Notes under the pieces: generated by a model
What the model saw: only the letters and a program-made list of their open reading frames with translations
Databases searched by the model: none
Told to the model about the DNA's origin: nothing
Shown: positions 43,646 to 51,870 of the stretch, in pieces
Layout of the letters: each line of letters begins with the position of its first letter
Position numbering within the stretch: position 1 is the first letter of the stretch
Position numbers and translations under genes: made by a program
NCBI GenBank assembly: GCA_964559125.1
Contig: CAZLGW010000001.1
Span: 227,736-291,735, forward strand
Direction: 5' to 3'
Source of the DNA: Ravibacter sp964559125
Lineage (GTDB): Bacteria > Bacteroidota > Bacteroidia > Cytophagales > Spirosomataceae
Length of the DNA stretch: 64,000 bases

Positions 43646-43653
43646 TATCTTTG
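43646..43653 (+). promoter_or_regulatory. Candidate -7 box for the 43774 gene
   Basis: TATCTTTG on the plus strand matches TAnnTTTG. It lies ~120 bases before ATG 43774, in the 236-base gap after the anti-sigma gene, so the second sigma-like pair may be separately transcribed. No good -33 element is seen. Confidence 0.4.
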
Positions 43654-43773
43654 ATTTGGAAAGCCCTGTCCTCTTGAAATTCCGGGTTAAGCTCGCAGAA
43701 TATCGAATGCTGTGATCCGTTCCTGGTAATTGCCGGGAAGCTTTTATATTGAGAAAGTTGAAAAGACAAGGGC

Positions 43774-45018
43774 ATGCAGTATCCAAGAATTCTAAAATCT
43801 CCCAATCTTACCCGGGTCTTCGGATCCTGGGACGGGGACGCTCAGAATTGGCAGAGAAAGGTAAATGAGGTTTTTGGAATGGCCGTCGCGTTAAGCGTCG
43901 AAAGAGCGAACACAACCAATCAGCTGACTTGTAGTATTAATCCTCTTGAATGGCAGGTTCTTGAAGAGCTTAGCAATATTTTAAGATATTCCCGCAGCAA
44001 CTGGAAGTATTGGACTGTTGAGCTGGTGGAGAAGACTATACCCAAGCTGGTCAAGGCCTGTATATGGAAGAATATGATTCTTTCCGAACAGTCTTATTTC
44101 AGAGATGTGGTTAACATGCATGCTGAAGAAGGGGTGGAGCTGCTTTCAGGCTTGTCCGACTACTTTACGCTGTACAGCAAAGACTCTAAACCAAGCACCA
44201 GGAAGCATCTTGTTTTGAAGTATCTTGAAGCCCCTTATAATGAAGGAGATTCAAGAGCTATCCTGTTAAGGGCGCTCCGGTGCGTAGTAACTTTCAGGAT
44301 CAGCAAGAAGCCCAAATCTGACCTCATATTCAAATTTACTCCCGACCTGCGTATTTCTCTGTGGGGAAAGATTTTTGATAAATACCTTTATGAACAGCTG
44401 TGCCTGTTTGTATACTTGTTCCGCAACCGGGAGGAGGCTCATTTTTTCCTGGAAAGGCGGCAGCAACTTATCAATTTTGTTTCTTCCAGGCTTCCGGATT
44501 ATCACGAAGATCTGGCCGAATCTATAGTGGGAGAAACATTTGAGTACCTGATCAGGCGTCGCGATACTTATTGCCAGTCACCAGGCGAGATCTGGATAGA
44601 TACAAGCCTGGATACTTTCTTTATCGGAAACATACTCAGCAGTAAGAGAATTCAGCGGTTCTGGGATAAAAAGAGGCGTATTGAGGGAGGAGGGACTTCC
44701 GGGACGGATTTGTCGGATTTGCCGGACGAAGATCCTTTTAGCGATAACGTGTCCGTAAGATCGAAGAAAACCGAGCCGACAGATTCCTATTATTCCTACG
44801 GGGAATCCTCCGGTGAGAGAGATCGCCTTCTGCGCGAATATATCGGCCAGCTTGACCCGATGTGCAGGTCCTATTTACTATCTGAATTCTTCGGGGTCGA
44901 CCAGAAAGAAAAAGGGCAACTGGATACAAAGCAATTTAGCACCATTGAGAAACCCTGCCTTAAAAAGATCAGAAACCTCCTGATCAGCAATGGTTATTAT
45001 GACTTATTTGTAAAATGA
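43774..45018 (+). CDS. Cryptic sigma-like protein with novel N-terminal domain
   Basis: 414 residues, no signal peptide or membrane segment. The C-terminal half looks like a diverged sigma-70 factor: residues ~228-304 fit region 2 (RQQLINFVSSRLPDYHEDLA, ESIVGETFEYLIRRRDTYCQ, SLDTFFIGNILSSKRIQRFW, DKKRR), an acidic/Ser-rich linker follows (~305-348), and ~350-411 fit region 4 (LLREYIGQLDPMCRSYLLSE, QFSTIEKPCLKKIRNLLISN). The parallels to the bona fide sigma factor at 42244 are position by position ('DLAESIVGETFEYL' against 'DAEDLVQEVLLMF'; 'SLDTFFIGNILSSKRIQRFW' against 'RLSTYIYRMAMNQWITIL'). The first ~220 residues match nothing I know. Its stop overlaps the start of the 69-residue gene by 4 bases. 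Sigma assignment is inference. Confidence 0.7.
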   Translation: MQYPRILKSPNLTRVFGSWDGDAQNWQRKVNEVFGMAVALSVERANTTNQLTCSINPLEWQVLEELSNILRYSRSNWKYWTVELVEKTIPKLVKACIWKNMILSEQSYFRDVVNMHAEEGVELLSGLSDYFTLYSKDSKPSTRKHLVLKYLEAPYNEGDSRAILLRALRCVVTFRISKKPKSDLIFKFTPDLRISLWGKIFDKYLYEQLCLFVYLFRNREEAHFFLERRQQLINFVSSRLPDYHEDLAESIVGETFEYLIRRRDTYCQSPGEIWIDTSLDTFFIGNILSSKRIQRFWDKKRRIEGGGTSGTDLSDLPDEDPFSDNVSVRSKKTEPTDSYYSYGESSGERDRLLREYIGQLDPMCRSYLLSEFFGVDQKEKGQLDTKQFSTIEKPCLKKIRNLLISNGYYDLFVK

Positions 45019-45224
45019 AAAAAGAGACCGTTGAAGGCTTCATTAAAAATGCGAAGATAGGCTATTTGACAAAGGATGAATACAGGGATTTTCAAAAGAA
45101 ACTGAAGTCCGACCTGCGTCTTGCGGAAACAATGAACGGAATTATGTCACAGGAGGATTTCGACGAGTTTTACCGCGAGATTATGGAAGATCCTTCAGAA
45201 TGTGAGAGCGAGTCTTCTGACTGA
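45015..45224 (+). CDS. Small acidic protein resembling an anti-sigma N-terminal domain
   Basis: 69 residues, start overlapping the stop of the 43774 gene (ATGA). VEGFIKNAKIGYLTKDEYRD and FQKKLKSDLRLAETMNGIMS fit the anti-sigma N-terminal pattern seen in the protein at 42857 ('Y-x-x-G-E-M/L-x-x-x-E-R/Y-x-x-F-x-x-x-L-x-x-D-x-x-L-A'). It lacks any membrane segment or zinc-binding HxxxCxxC motif and ends in an acidic tail (CESESSD). Tight coupling to a sigma-like gene is the typical arrangement of a cytoplasmic anti-sigma factor. The assignment is a hypothesis. Confidence 0.6.
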   Translation: MKKETVEGFIKNAKIGYLTKDEYRDFQKKLKSDLRLAETMNGIMSQEDFDEFYREIMEDPSECESESSD

Positions 45225-45485
45225 ATCCGGAGTCTGCTTTTGCCGCCTGTCAACAGGAGCTGATCTGAGAAGGACAGGTCGGCATCTTTTATTTCTTCGA
45301 AATTAGCCGTTACGGATGCGTTTACAGTAAAAAAAGCCGGATCTGAAAAAAAAAGTTAAAAAGCCTGTTACCTTTTACAATTCTGATCAGATTAAATAAT
45401 GTTTTTGTTAATTACCTAATGTTATAGCCGGGTTGAAGAGATTATATTGGGGGGGCCTTTGCTAAGAAATTAGCTATAATCTCTG
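45225..45485. other. Intergenic region without recognised gene
   Basis: AT-rich stretch between the small acidic gene and the candidate RNA. It contains homopolymer tracts (a poly-A run near 45345 and a G-run at 45449-45455). No open frame or perfect promoter box was recognised; TATAAT at 45475-45480 could serve as a -10-like element for the downstream RNA. Confidence 0.35.
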
Positions 45486-45600
45486 AGATCAGCGTGCGAA
45501 AGTGCAAACACCTTATAGCATACATAGACATGAGCATAGCATGTCTCATTGTATCTTCGAATTGGTCTGAGTTCATAGCTCAGACCAATTTTTCTTTTTT
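45486..45600 (+). ncRNA. Candidate structured small RNA
   Basis: A stretch without a convincing ORF carries two successive hairpins on the plus strand. The first is AGACATG (45526-45532), loop AGCATAG, CATGTCT (45540-45546), with further pairing ATACA/TGTAT outside it. The second is a 12-base perfect stem (45560-45571 with 45579-45590) followed by a T-rich tract. TATAAT at 45475-45480 would give a start near 45487. Ends are therefore provisional. It could also be a leader of the LuxR-like gene or the end of an unrecognised transcript. Confidence 0.4.
45560..45600 (+). terminator. Strong intrinsic terminator
   Basis: AATTGGTCTGAG (45560-45571), loop TTCATAG, CTCAGACCAATT (45579-45590), followed by TTTCTTTTTT. 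The 12-base perfect stem and T-tract make a textbook rho-independent terminator on the plus strand. It lies 335 bases after the last upstream gene, so it probably ends a separate short transcript. Confidence 0.85.
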
Positions 45601-45889
45601 CGGGAGGTGTAGCCGCATACTATATTTTTACTCAACGATTTTTGGAACAACGCCTGTCTGTAAGGGCAGGGTCTGAATTGAATTACAATAACCAGAATCG
45701 TACATAATGGATAATTTACATTTCTATTCTATTCCCGTTTATTTCTGCCGGAAAGGGAAGCGACTGTCACATACCGGTCATAAGGTTTTCGTCCATCTCA
45801 ATATTTTCGGGAAGTTGCCCGACATACGCTCCTGAGTGGTTTTCCCGGAAAACACACAGACTGCTATACCGATTATTAAACACCCTCTG

Positions 45890-46339
45890 ATGAAAATGTT
45901 GCTATACAAGTCCAAAGGCTGTTGCACGCCGATTGCGTTAGCCTTGCTTACTCCCAGGGAATGGGAGGTGCTTCTGTTGCTGGCTGAAGGTAAAACTGCG
46001 GAAGCAGTTGCCGAACAGCTCTGCATTACCGTAAAAAGTGTCTACAATAACAAAAACCGGATCGGACGCAAGATATCTCTGAAAGGATACCTTTCCCTTA
46101 ACCGGTTTGCCTGCAAACGGCGGGAAACCCTGCTCCAGTGGTTTGATCTGCTCAAGAGCCAGCCAGCCAAAAAGCGTCCGGCGCAGTTGGTCCTGCATTT
46201 ATTAAAGATTGGCAGATTGCCGGGCAAAGATACCAGGCCTGCAGCCTATGACAGGCAAGGTCTGAACAGTTTCGTAGCCGGTAAGTCCCTACCGGCAGGA
46301 GGACAAATGAAAGGAATAAAATATTCTTTCGATTTCTAG
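45890..46339 (+). CDS. LuxR/GerE-type HTH protein
   Basis: About 149 residues from ATG 45890; a GTG at 45836 would add 18. The LuxR-type helix-turn-helix is at ~22-75: ALLTPREWEVLLLLAEGKTA, EAVAEQLCITVKSVYNNKNR and IGRKISLKG ('LTxRExEVLxLxAxGxTxxxIAxxLxIxxxTVxxHxxxIxxKLxxxG' pattern, with KSVYNNKN replacing the usual TVxxHxxN). There is no receiver or sensor domain. The C-terminus is basic and low in predicted structure. A DNA-binding regulator of unknown targets; an unusual orphan without neighbours in an operon. Confidence 0.7.
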   Translation: MKMLLYKSKGCCTPIALALLTPREWEVLLLLAEGKTAEAVAEQLCITVKSVYNNKNRIGRKISLKGYLSLNRFACKRRETLLQWFDLLKSQPAKKRPAQLVLHLLKIGRLPGKDTRPAAYDRQGLNSFVAGKSLPAGGQMKGIKYSFDF

Positions 46340-46682
46340 AAAATTGAGGTAAAATTATTTTGTTTTTTAAGGTGCCGCCGTGATATTTTTGTCAGTATGA
46401 ACTGATGATCAAGCGAGAGAGCCTGAAGCATTGCCCGCAGTAACGAGCCAGGGAGAGTCTTATATTCGCCTGCAAGGGTAATTTATTCGGCCCGATAACT
46501 TAAATAGAATTTGGATGTGCCGGCGCTTATTGCAGACTTTGAAGAAATACTGTATATACTATACTTTAGATGCTGTGGGTGAGGTGAAGGATACCGATCC
46601 CGCAGTAGGTTTATGGTTGATGAGACATGCCTCAATTCTGCAGGTAGCAGCGTATGAGGCATGTCCGTCTTCCTGAGCTATT
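46340..46682. other. Intergenic region with a two-tier hairpin
   Basis: A 343-base region between the HTH gene and the end of the convergent aminotransferase gene. No gene recognised. At 46624-46634 GACATGCCTCA is perfectly inverted at 46655-46665, and the loop holds a second stem CTGC/GCAG (46638-46641 with 46647-46650). It lies 17 bases past the aminotransferase stop and may end that transcript, although no T-tract follows on either strand. Confidence 0.45.
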
Positions 46683-47900
46683 CTATTTCAGGGTCGCAAC
46701 AGCCTCCCTGATTCTTTTTACCGCTTCCGTTAAGGCTTCATCCGAAGCCGCAGTGGAAATCCTGATACAATCGGGAGCGCCGAAGCCTGAGCCTGCCACA
46801 GTGGAAACATAAGCAGTGTTTAGTAGCCAGAGCGAGAAATCATCGGAGTTACGGATGGTAGTGGTACCGTCTGACTTTCCGTAATAAGCACTTACGTCGG
46901 GAAAAGCGTAGAATGCGCCGTCGGGCATATTGACTTTGAAACCGGGAATTTCCCTCAACAGGCCTACTACCAGGTCGCGCCGCCTCCTGTAAGCTTCAGT
47001 CATAGTCCTGGAAGCGTCAAGAGGACCGTTAAAAGCAGCTACAGCGGCTTTCTGGGCGATAGAGTTTGTTCCGGAGGTAACCTGTCCCTGCAGCTTTTCC
47101 ACACCGTCGGCAATCCATTTGTCGGCCGCAATAAAGCCGATACGCCAGCCGGTCATGGCAAATCCTTTTGCAACACCGTTTACGGTCACTACCCTGTTCT
47201 TTAATTCCGGGATCGAGCCGAGGCTGAAATGACCTTCATCCGTAAAGTTGATATATTCATAAATTTCGTCGGCTATGACGAAAATACTTTCGTGTTTTGC
47301 CAGTACGGCTCCCAGGGCTTCCAGTTCGGAACGCGAATAGACCGACCCGGTCGGGTTATTGGGGGAAGCATACATGACCACCTTTGTGCGCGGGGTGATA
47401 GCCGCCTCCAACTGTTCCGGAGTTACCTTGAAGTTGTTTTCGAAAGAACCGTCGAGTATAACGGATTTCCCCTCAGCCAACTTTACCATCTCTGAATAGC
47501 TGACCCAGTAGGGGGCGAGTATGATGACTTCATCGCCCGGATTGACCAGGACCTGGATGGTGTTGGCCAGAGAATGTTTGGCCCCGGTCGATACGACGAT
47601 ATTTTCCGGTTTCCAATCGATATTGTTATCGCGAAGAAGCTTATCGGCAATGGCCTTCCGGAGATCGGGATAGCCGGCTACGGGAGAGTAACCGTGAAAA
47701 CCATCATCAATGGCCTTCTTGGCTGCCTCACAGATGTGCTCCGGCGTTTTGAAATCCGGCTCACCCACACTCAGGCTGATCACCTTGTGCCCCTGTGAGG
47801 CGAGCTCACGGGCTTTCTTGGTCATAGCAAGAGTAGAAGATTCTTCAAGGGCATTGATACGTTCGGCCAGGTACTGACCGGCTACGGCACTGGATGACAT
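46683..47900 (-). CDS. aspC: Class I PLP aminotransferase, aspartate aminotransferase-like
   Basis: 405 residues from ATG 47900 (MSSSAVAGQYLAERINALEE); an ATG at 47936 adds 12 residues. It shows the substrate loop VISLSVGEPDFKTPEHI, the NPTG-type motif ASPNNPTGSVYSRSELEAL, the cofactor DEIYEY, and the PLP lysine in NGVAKGFAMTGWRIGFI, with RISTAASDEAL near the end (the carboxylate-binding Arg). This is the aspartate/prephenate aminotransferase subgroup I-beta. It acts in amino-acid metabolism in the cytoplasm. A -7 box TAACTTTG lies upstream at 47953-47960. Confidence 0.93.
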   Translation of the reverse strand: MSSSAVAGQYLAERINALEESSTLAMTKKARELASQGHKVISLSVGEPDFKTPEHICEAAKKAIDDGFHGYSPVAGYPDLRKAIADKLLRDNNIDWKPENIVVSTGAKHSLANTIQVLVNPGDEVIILAPYWVSYSEMVKLAEGKSVILDGSFENNFKVTPEQLEAAITPRTKVVMYASPNNPTGSVYSRSELEALGAVLAKHESIFVIADEIYEYINFTDEGHFSLGSIPELKNRVVTVNGVAKGFAMTGWRIGFIAADKWIADGVEKLQGQVTSGTNSIAQKAAVAAFNGPLDASRTMTEAYRRRRDLVVGLLREIPGFKVNMPDGAFYAFPDVSAYYGKSDGTTTIRNSDDFSLWLLNTAYVSTVAGSGFGAPDCIRISTAASDEALTEAVKRIREAVATLK

Positions 47901-47952
47901 AAGTATTGAAATATTTAAATTGCCTGCAATAATCACTATGATTAAAATCGTG

Positions 47953-47960
47953 CAAAGTTA
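47953..47960 (-). promoter_or_regulatory. Candidate -7 box for the aminotransferase gene
   Basis: TAACTTTG on the minus strand, a perfect TAnnTTTG match, 53 bases before ATG 47900 and upstream of the alternative start at 47936 by 17 bases. No -33 TTTG at the usual distance. Confidence 0.45.
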
Positions 47961-48032
47961 AGGTATTTCTTATCAGGATGATTGACATTCCCGTCAAAAA
48001 CATGATAGAATCAAACCGCCTCCCGGTTATAT

Positions 48033-50627
48033 TCAGTGCGACTCAAGCCCGGTGTAAAGTTCCAGGAGACGGGGATCCCTTTCCTGGCTCCGGATTTCCT
48101 GCAGCAGGTCCCTGATCCCGGCCTGGTCGTCAAACCATCCGAGCAACTGGTAAGCGCCGTAACGTACGGACAATGCAGAGTGGCTTCGGGCGAGCTTTTC
48201 GAGAAACCCGATTCCCTGTTGCTGTATAGCATGCTCAGAACGAACCAGATATTTACCGAATGCCTGCATAAGCGTGTAGCAACCGGACGGATTGAGCCTG
48301 TTCATCATTTCTTTGAACCAGTCCAGGTGTCCAGGAGCCGGGTTGTCGCCGAAGTAGTCCCCGACTGCAGCCGTAACGGCTTCGTTTGCAACATTCCTGA
48401 AACGGTCTGCTACTGCCTGCATACTTTTTTTGGACCCGGTTTTTGCCAGGATACCGATGGCAGTTGCCACAACTGCGTAGGAACTGTCTTCCAGGGCCTG
48501 TTTCACAAAGGTTTCATAGTTTCCAATCCCTGCTTTCTGCAGCGCCAGCAGGGCTTCCCCGCGTACCAGCGGGTTGGGGTCGTGCGTAGCAAGCGGTATA
48601 AGCCTGCCTGCATCCTTTTTAACCGTTGCACCGTTTTCTCCCAACTGGAACAAAGCTTCCTGCCTGATTTTCCAGAAAGCGTCTCCGGTAGCAGCCAGCA
48701 GCGCCTCACGCACGGCTGTTTCGGTTAAGAAGGCTCCCAACTGCCCGACTGCTTCATACCGGGCCGGGAACCGGTCGGAGTGTTTAAGCTGGTACATCCA
48801 TTCCTCCTTGAGCTTCCCGTGCTTTATGATTCCCAGTAACTGGCACTCGCCGTCAAACAAAACCAGGTCAGGGGCGCTTTCCAGTATAAAGGAGAATTCC
48901 TGGTCGGCTCTGTCGATTACCACCGATTTCCGGAGCTTCCTGCCTTTTACCCAGATATCTATATCCACAGGAAGCCGGTAAAATGTATTGTTCAGGGTAT
49001 CCTGAAGCTGCCTTACATGCAAGACCAGTTTGTTGGGAGCGGGCAGGTAGTGGTGGGAAACCTCCAGCTCCGGGTGTCCGGGTTTCAGGAACCACTGGTC
49101 AAAGAACCAGTTCATATCCTGGCCGGTAACTTCCTCAAATGCCATACGCAGATCGGCGAGTTCGGCAGTACCGAACTGATTTCTCTTCAGGTAGAGTGAA
49201 AGGGAGGAAAAGAACGCATCGTCACCGGTATAAACGCGGAGCATATGCAGGATGCGGCCGCCTTTCGCATACGAATGACTGTCGAACATATGGTCGGGAT
49301 TCTCATAGAAATACCGGATCATGCTTACGTTTTTGTGCCGGGACTCGGAAAGGTATTCCATCGTTTCCAGGTAAGCAGACCAGTCGGCGGCATCTTTTCC
49401 CCGCCGGTGTTCTTCCCACAGGTATTCGGCGTAATTGGCGAAAGACTCATTCAGGGGAAGCTGCCCCCATTCTTCGCAGGTTACCAGGTTTCCGAACCAG
49501 TGGTGCGCCAGCTCATGCGCGATGAGCGCGTCCGAATCTCCGTCCAGCAGTTCCCTGTCTGTCATCTGGGTTTCTTCCTGCATAATGGTGACGGTGGTGT
49601 TCTCCATAGCCCCCGAGACAAAGTCTTTAACTACGACCTGCGCATACTTCTCCCACGGATAAGGAACTCCGAAGCGTTCTGAAAAGAAGGAAATCATCTC
49701 AGGCGTGCGTCCGAAGATGCGGGATGCATAAGGGGCATAGGCCGAGTCAAGGTAATAGCTCACTTCCATCCCGTTTTCCGCTTTTGCAGCGGTTTTTGAG
49801 AATTCCCCTACAGCGACTGCAGCCAGGTAAGGCGCGTGGGGTAACGACTGGCGCCAGTGATCCGTACGCATACCGTTCTTATGCCGTATTTGTTCGACCA
49901 GCAGCCCGTTTGAAACCGTCGACTGCCTGTCTTCTACCGTCAGGTAAAAATCCTGCGTGAATTTTTCATTCGGCGCCTCTATGGTAGGAAACCAGGAAGA
50001 ACCGCCGGTCGTTTCACCCTGCGTCCACAACTGTCGGGGCTTATAGGGGTCAGAACCGTCGGGATTGATGAAATACAGCCCTTTGTCGACCGGGGCTCCT
50101 CCAAAATCCAGTTTTGCAGCCTCGCCGGGCTTTCCTGTATAGCGGATTACTAAAAAGGCAGTATCCTGCCTGCTGTAACGCTTATCGAGCGCAATCCTCA
50201 ACTGCAATTGATCATAGGAATACTTCAGTGACACCCCTTTGAGATTGTCAAAATCTTCAAAAGATACCGGCAGTTGCTCTGTCAGCCGTACCTCCTTTAT
50301 TTCGAAAGCACGTGCATCCAGTATGACCGAATCAAGCGGATAAAAGTGAGGTTTGAAAGCCAGTACTGCGTGGCCTGCTACTTCCTGCTTTTTCCAGTCG
50401 AAAGATAGCCTGAGGCTGGTGTGCAGCAAATCTGTCGTTCGTGTGGCGGTGGGACGGTAAGGGCCGTCGGCGGAGACAAAGCCAGGGATCCGCTGGGGAG
50501 CGCGGAGCACGGCAGAAGAGTGAGTACTATCCTGCAGCATCTGCCAGGCCAGGATATTTCCGCCCTGCAAAAATATTCCGAGAAGCAGGAGAAGACAGAA
50601 CAGTTTCTTTGCCTTTGTATTTTTCAT
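48033..50627 (-). CDS. M1 family metallopeptidase with HEAT-like C-terminus
   Basis: 864 residues from ATG 50627 (MKNTKAKKLFCLLLLLGIFL), which gives a good signal peptide; the frame is open to 50813 but that would overlap the upstream permease extensively. M1 features: FVSGAMENTTVTIMQEE (GxMEN exopeptidase motif), the zinc motif HELAHHWFGNL around residue 368, and the third ligand in LPLNESFANYAEYLWEEH. The C-terminal ~250 residues are HEAT-like repeats (LIPLATHDPNPLVRGEALLA and similar units). A zinc aminopeptidase acting outside the cytoplasm. Its ATG overlaps the permease stop (ATGA), so it is co-transcribed with the permease and rbfA. Confidence 0.93.
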   Translation of the reverse strand: MKNTKAKKLFCLLLLLGIFLQGGNILAWQMLQDSTHSSAVLRAPQRIPGFVSADGPYRPTATRTTDLLHTSLRLSFDWKKQEVAGHAVLAFKPHFYPLDSVILDARAFEIKEVRLTEQLPVSFEDFDNLKGVSLKYSYDQLQLRIALDKRYSRQDTAFLVIRYTGKPGEAAKLDFGGAPVDKGLYFINPDGSDPYKPRQLWTQGETTGGSSWFPTIEAPNEKFTQDFYLTVEDRQSTVSNGLLVEQIRHKNGMRTDHWRQSLPHAPYLAAVAVGEFSKTAAKAENGMEVSYYLDSAYAPYASRIFGRTPEMISFFSERFGVPYPWEKYAQVVVKDFVSGAMENTTVTIMQEETQMTDRELLDGDSDALIAHELAHHWFGNLVTCEEWGQLPLNESFANYAEYLWEEHRRGKDAADWSAYLETMEYLSESRHKNVSMIRYFYENPDHMFDSHSYAKGGRILHMLRVYTGDDAFFSSLSLYLKRNQFGTAELADLRMAFEEVTGQDMNWFFDQWFLKPGHPELEVSHHYLPAPNKLVLHVRQLQDTLNNTFYRLPVDIDIWVKGRKLRKSVVIDRADQEFSFILESAPDLVLFDGECQLLGIIKHGKLKEEWMYQLKHSDRFPARYEAVGQLGAFLTETAVREALLAATGDAFWKIRQEALFQLGENGATVKKDAGRLIPLATHDPNPLVRGEALLALQKAGIGNYETFVKQALEDSSYAVVATAIGILAKTGSKKSMQAVADRFRNVANEAVTAAVGDYFGDNPAPGHLDWFKEMMNRLNPSGCYTLMQAFGKYLVRSEHAIQQQGIGFLEKLARSHSALSVRYGAYQLLGWFDDQAGIRDLLQEIRSQERDPRLLELYTGLESH

Positions 50628-51850
50628 AGCCGGGTATAGGGAGTTTGACGGGCAGCCCTTACTGCGGGTACAAAGGAAACGACGATCGTGATCAGGATAA
50701 TGACAATAGCCGTCAATAGTACATCTCCCCATTGCAATTGTACAGGATAGGCATCTACCAGCGCCGTTTTCATTCCCATCGAGACAAGACCGTATTTTTT
50801 CTGGGCCCAGCAAACGGCGATACCGGCCACCAGCCCTACACCCGCGCCGGTAAAAGCCACAATGTTACCCACTGCGATGAAAATCCGGCGGATCAGAGAC
50901 GGCTGCGCCCCCATCGCGAAAAGGATAGCGGTATCCCCCTTCTTTTCGATCGTGAGCATACTGAGTGAAAAGAAAATATTGATAGCCGCAACAAGAATGA
51001 TCAGGGATAGAGTGACGGTCACAAAGAGCTTTTCAACTTTGATAGCACGCAGCAGGTCTGCATTCTGTTCGTCACGGTTTAATACTGTGAAGCCGGGGCC
51101 AAGCAGTGACCGAAGCTGACGCCTCACACTCGCTTCGCCTGCTCCGTCAGCAAGGACAATCTCCAGGGCAGACCTTTGATTTTGTAGCCCCATCAGCGAT
51201 TCGGCGACCTCAATGGGGACAAAAACAAAGTCGTCGTAGCGACTTTCTATAAAAAAGGTCCCGCCGGGTATTGTTGTAACCTGGTTGAAGGCATCTGCAT
51301 TGTTGAAATTCAGCGTCTTCCGGTCGCTCCGCGGATACCAGAGCTCAAAAGGGATAAACGTATCGCGTAACGATACGGAAAGTGCATTTCTGATCCCGTC
51401 GGAGATAAGTGCAAACCTCGTCCCGTTCGGTCCGGTGAGCTTCAGCGAGCCTTCCAGCAGGGTCGTGTCCATCTGTCGGCGGTATTGGAAAGTGCTGTCG
51501 ACACCTTTCAGCCTCACCAGTACCTGCTGCCCGTCGTAAGAAGCCAGCGCATTGTCTTCCAGTGTCTGGGTGACAAACCCGACCCCGTCTGTTTTCCGTA
51601 CGGCCGTCAGCAGGGAGTCGGATATTTCGAACTTCCGGCCCTCTGCCGGGGAAATACGGATATCGGCGTCGAAAGATTTAAAAATCTGGCGGTTCAATTC
51701 TTCCATACCGTTAAATACAGACAAAACGACCACCATCGACATAGCGCCTACGCCGATCCCAACCATAGCGATCAAAGCAATGATGCTTATGAAGCTTCTT
51801 TTACGGTAGGAAAGAAAATAGCGTAATGCGACCCTGTACGAAAGATTCAT
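50624..51850 (-). CDS. LolC/E-like ABC transporter permease
   Basis: 408 residues. N-terminal membrane segment (SFISIIALIAMVGIGVGAMS, MVVVLSVFNGMEELN, the LolC/E-type 'VLSVFNG.E' start), a large periplasmic core (~50-270), and three C-terminal membrane segments (LFVTVTLSLIILVAAINIFF; IVAFTGAGVGLVAGIAVCWA; VLLTAIVIILITIVVSFVPA) with the FtsX loop FAMGAQPSLIRRIFIAVGN. It should partner a LolD-type ATPase in lipoprotein trafficking; none is adjacent. It lies 20 bases after rbfA and overlaps the M1 peptidase start. Same class as 23361-24599. Confidence 0.9.
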   Translation of the reverse strand: MNLSYRVALRYFLSYRKRSFISIIALIAMVGIGVGAMSMVVVLSVFNGMEELNRQIFKSFDADIRISPAEGRKFEISDSLLTAVRKTDGVGFVTQTLEDNALASYDGQQVLVRLKGVDSTFQYRRQMDTTLLEGSLKLTGPNGTRFALISDGIRNALSVSLRDTFIPFELWYPRSDRKTLNFNNADAFNQVTTIPGGTFFIESRYDDFVFVPIEVAESLMGLQNQRSALEIVLADGAGEASVRRQLRSLLGPGFTVLNRDEQNADLLRAIKVEKLFVTVTLSLIILVAAINIFFSLSMLTIEKKGDTAILFAMGAQPSLIRRIFIAVGNIVAFTGAGVGLVAGIAVCWAQKKYGLVSMGMKTALVDAYPVQLQWGDVLLTAIVIILITIVVSFVPAVRAARQTPYTRL

Positions 51851-51870
51851 CTTAAGGACGATGCTGCAAG

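Noticed and set aside
45494..45676. 60-codon plus-strand open frame
   Set aside because: A strong terminator hairpin with a T-tract lies inside it, and the composition is not gene-like; a structured RNA is the better reading.
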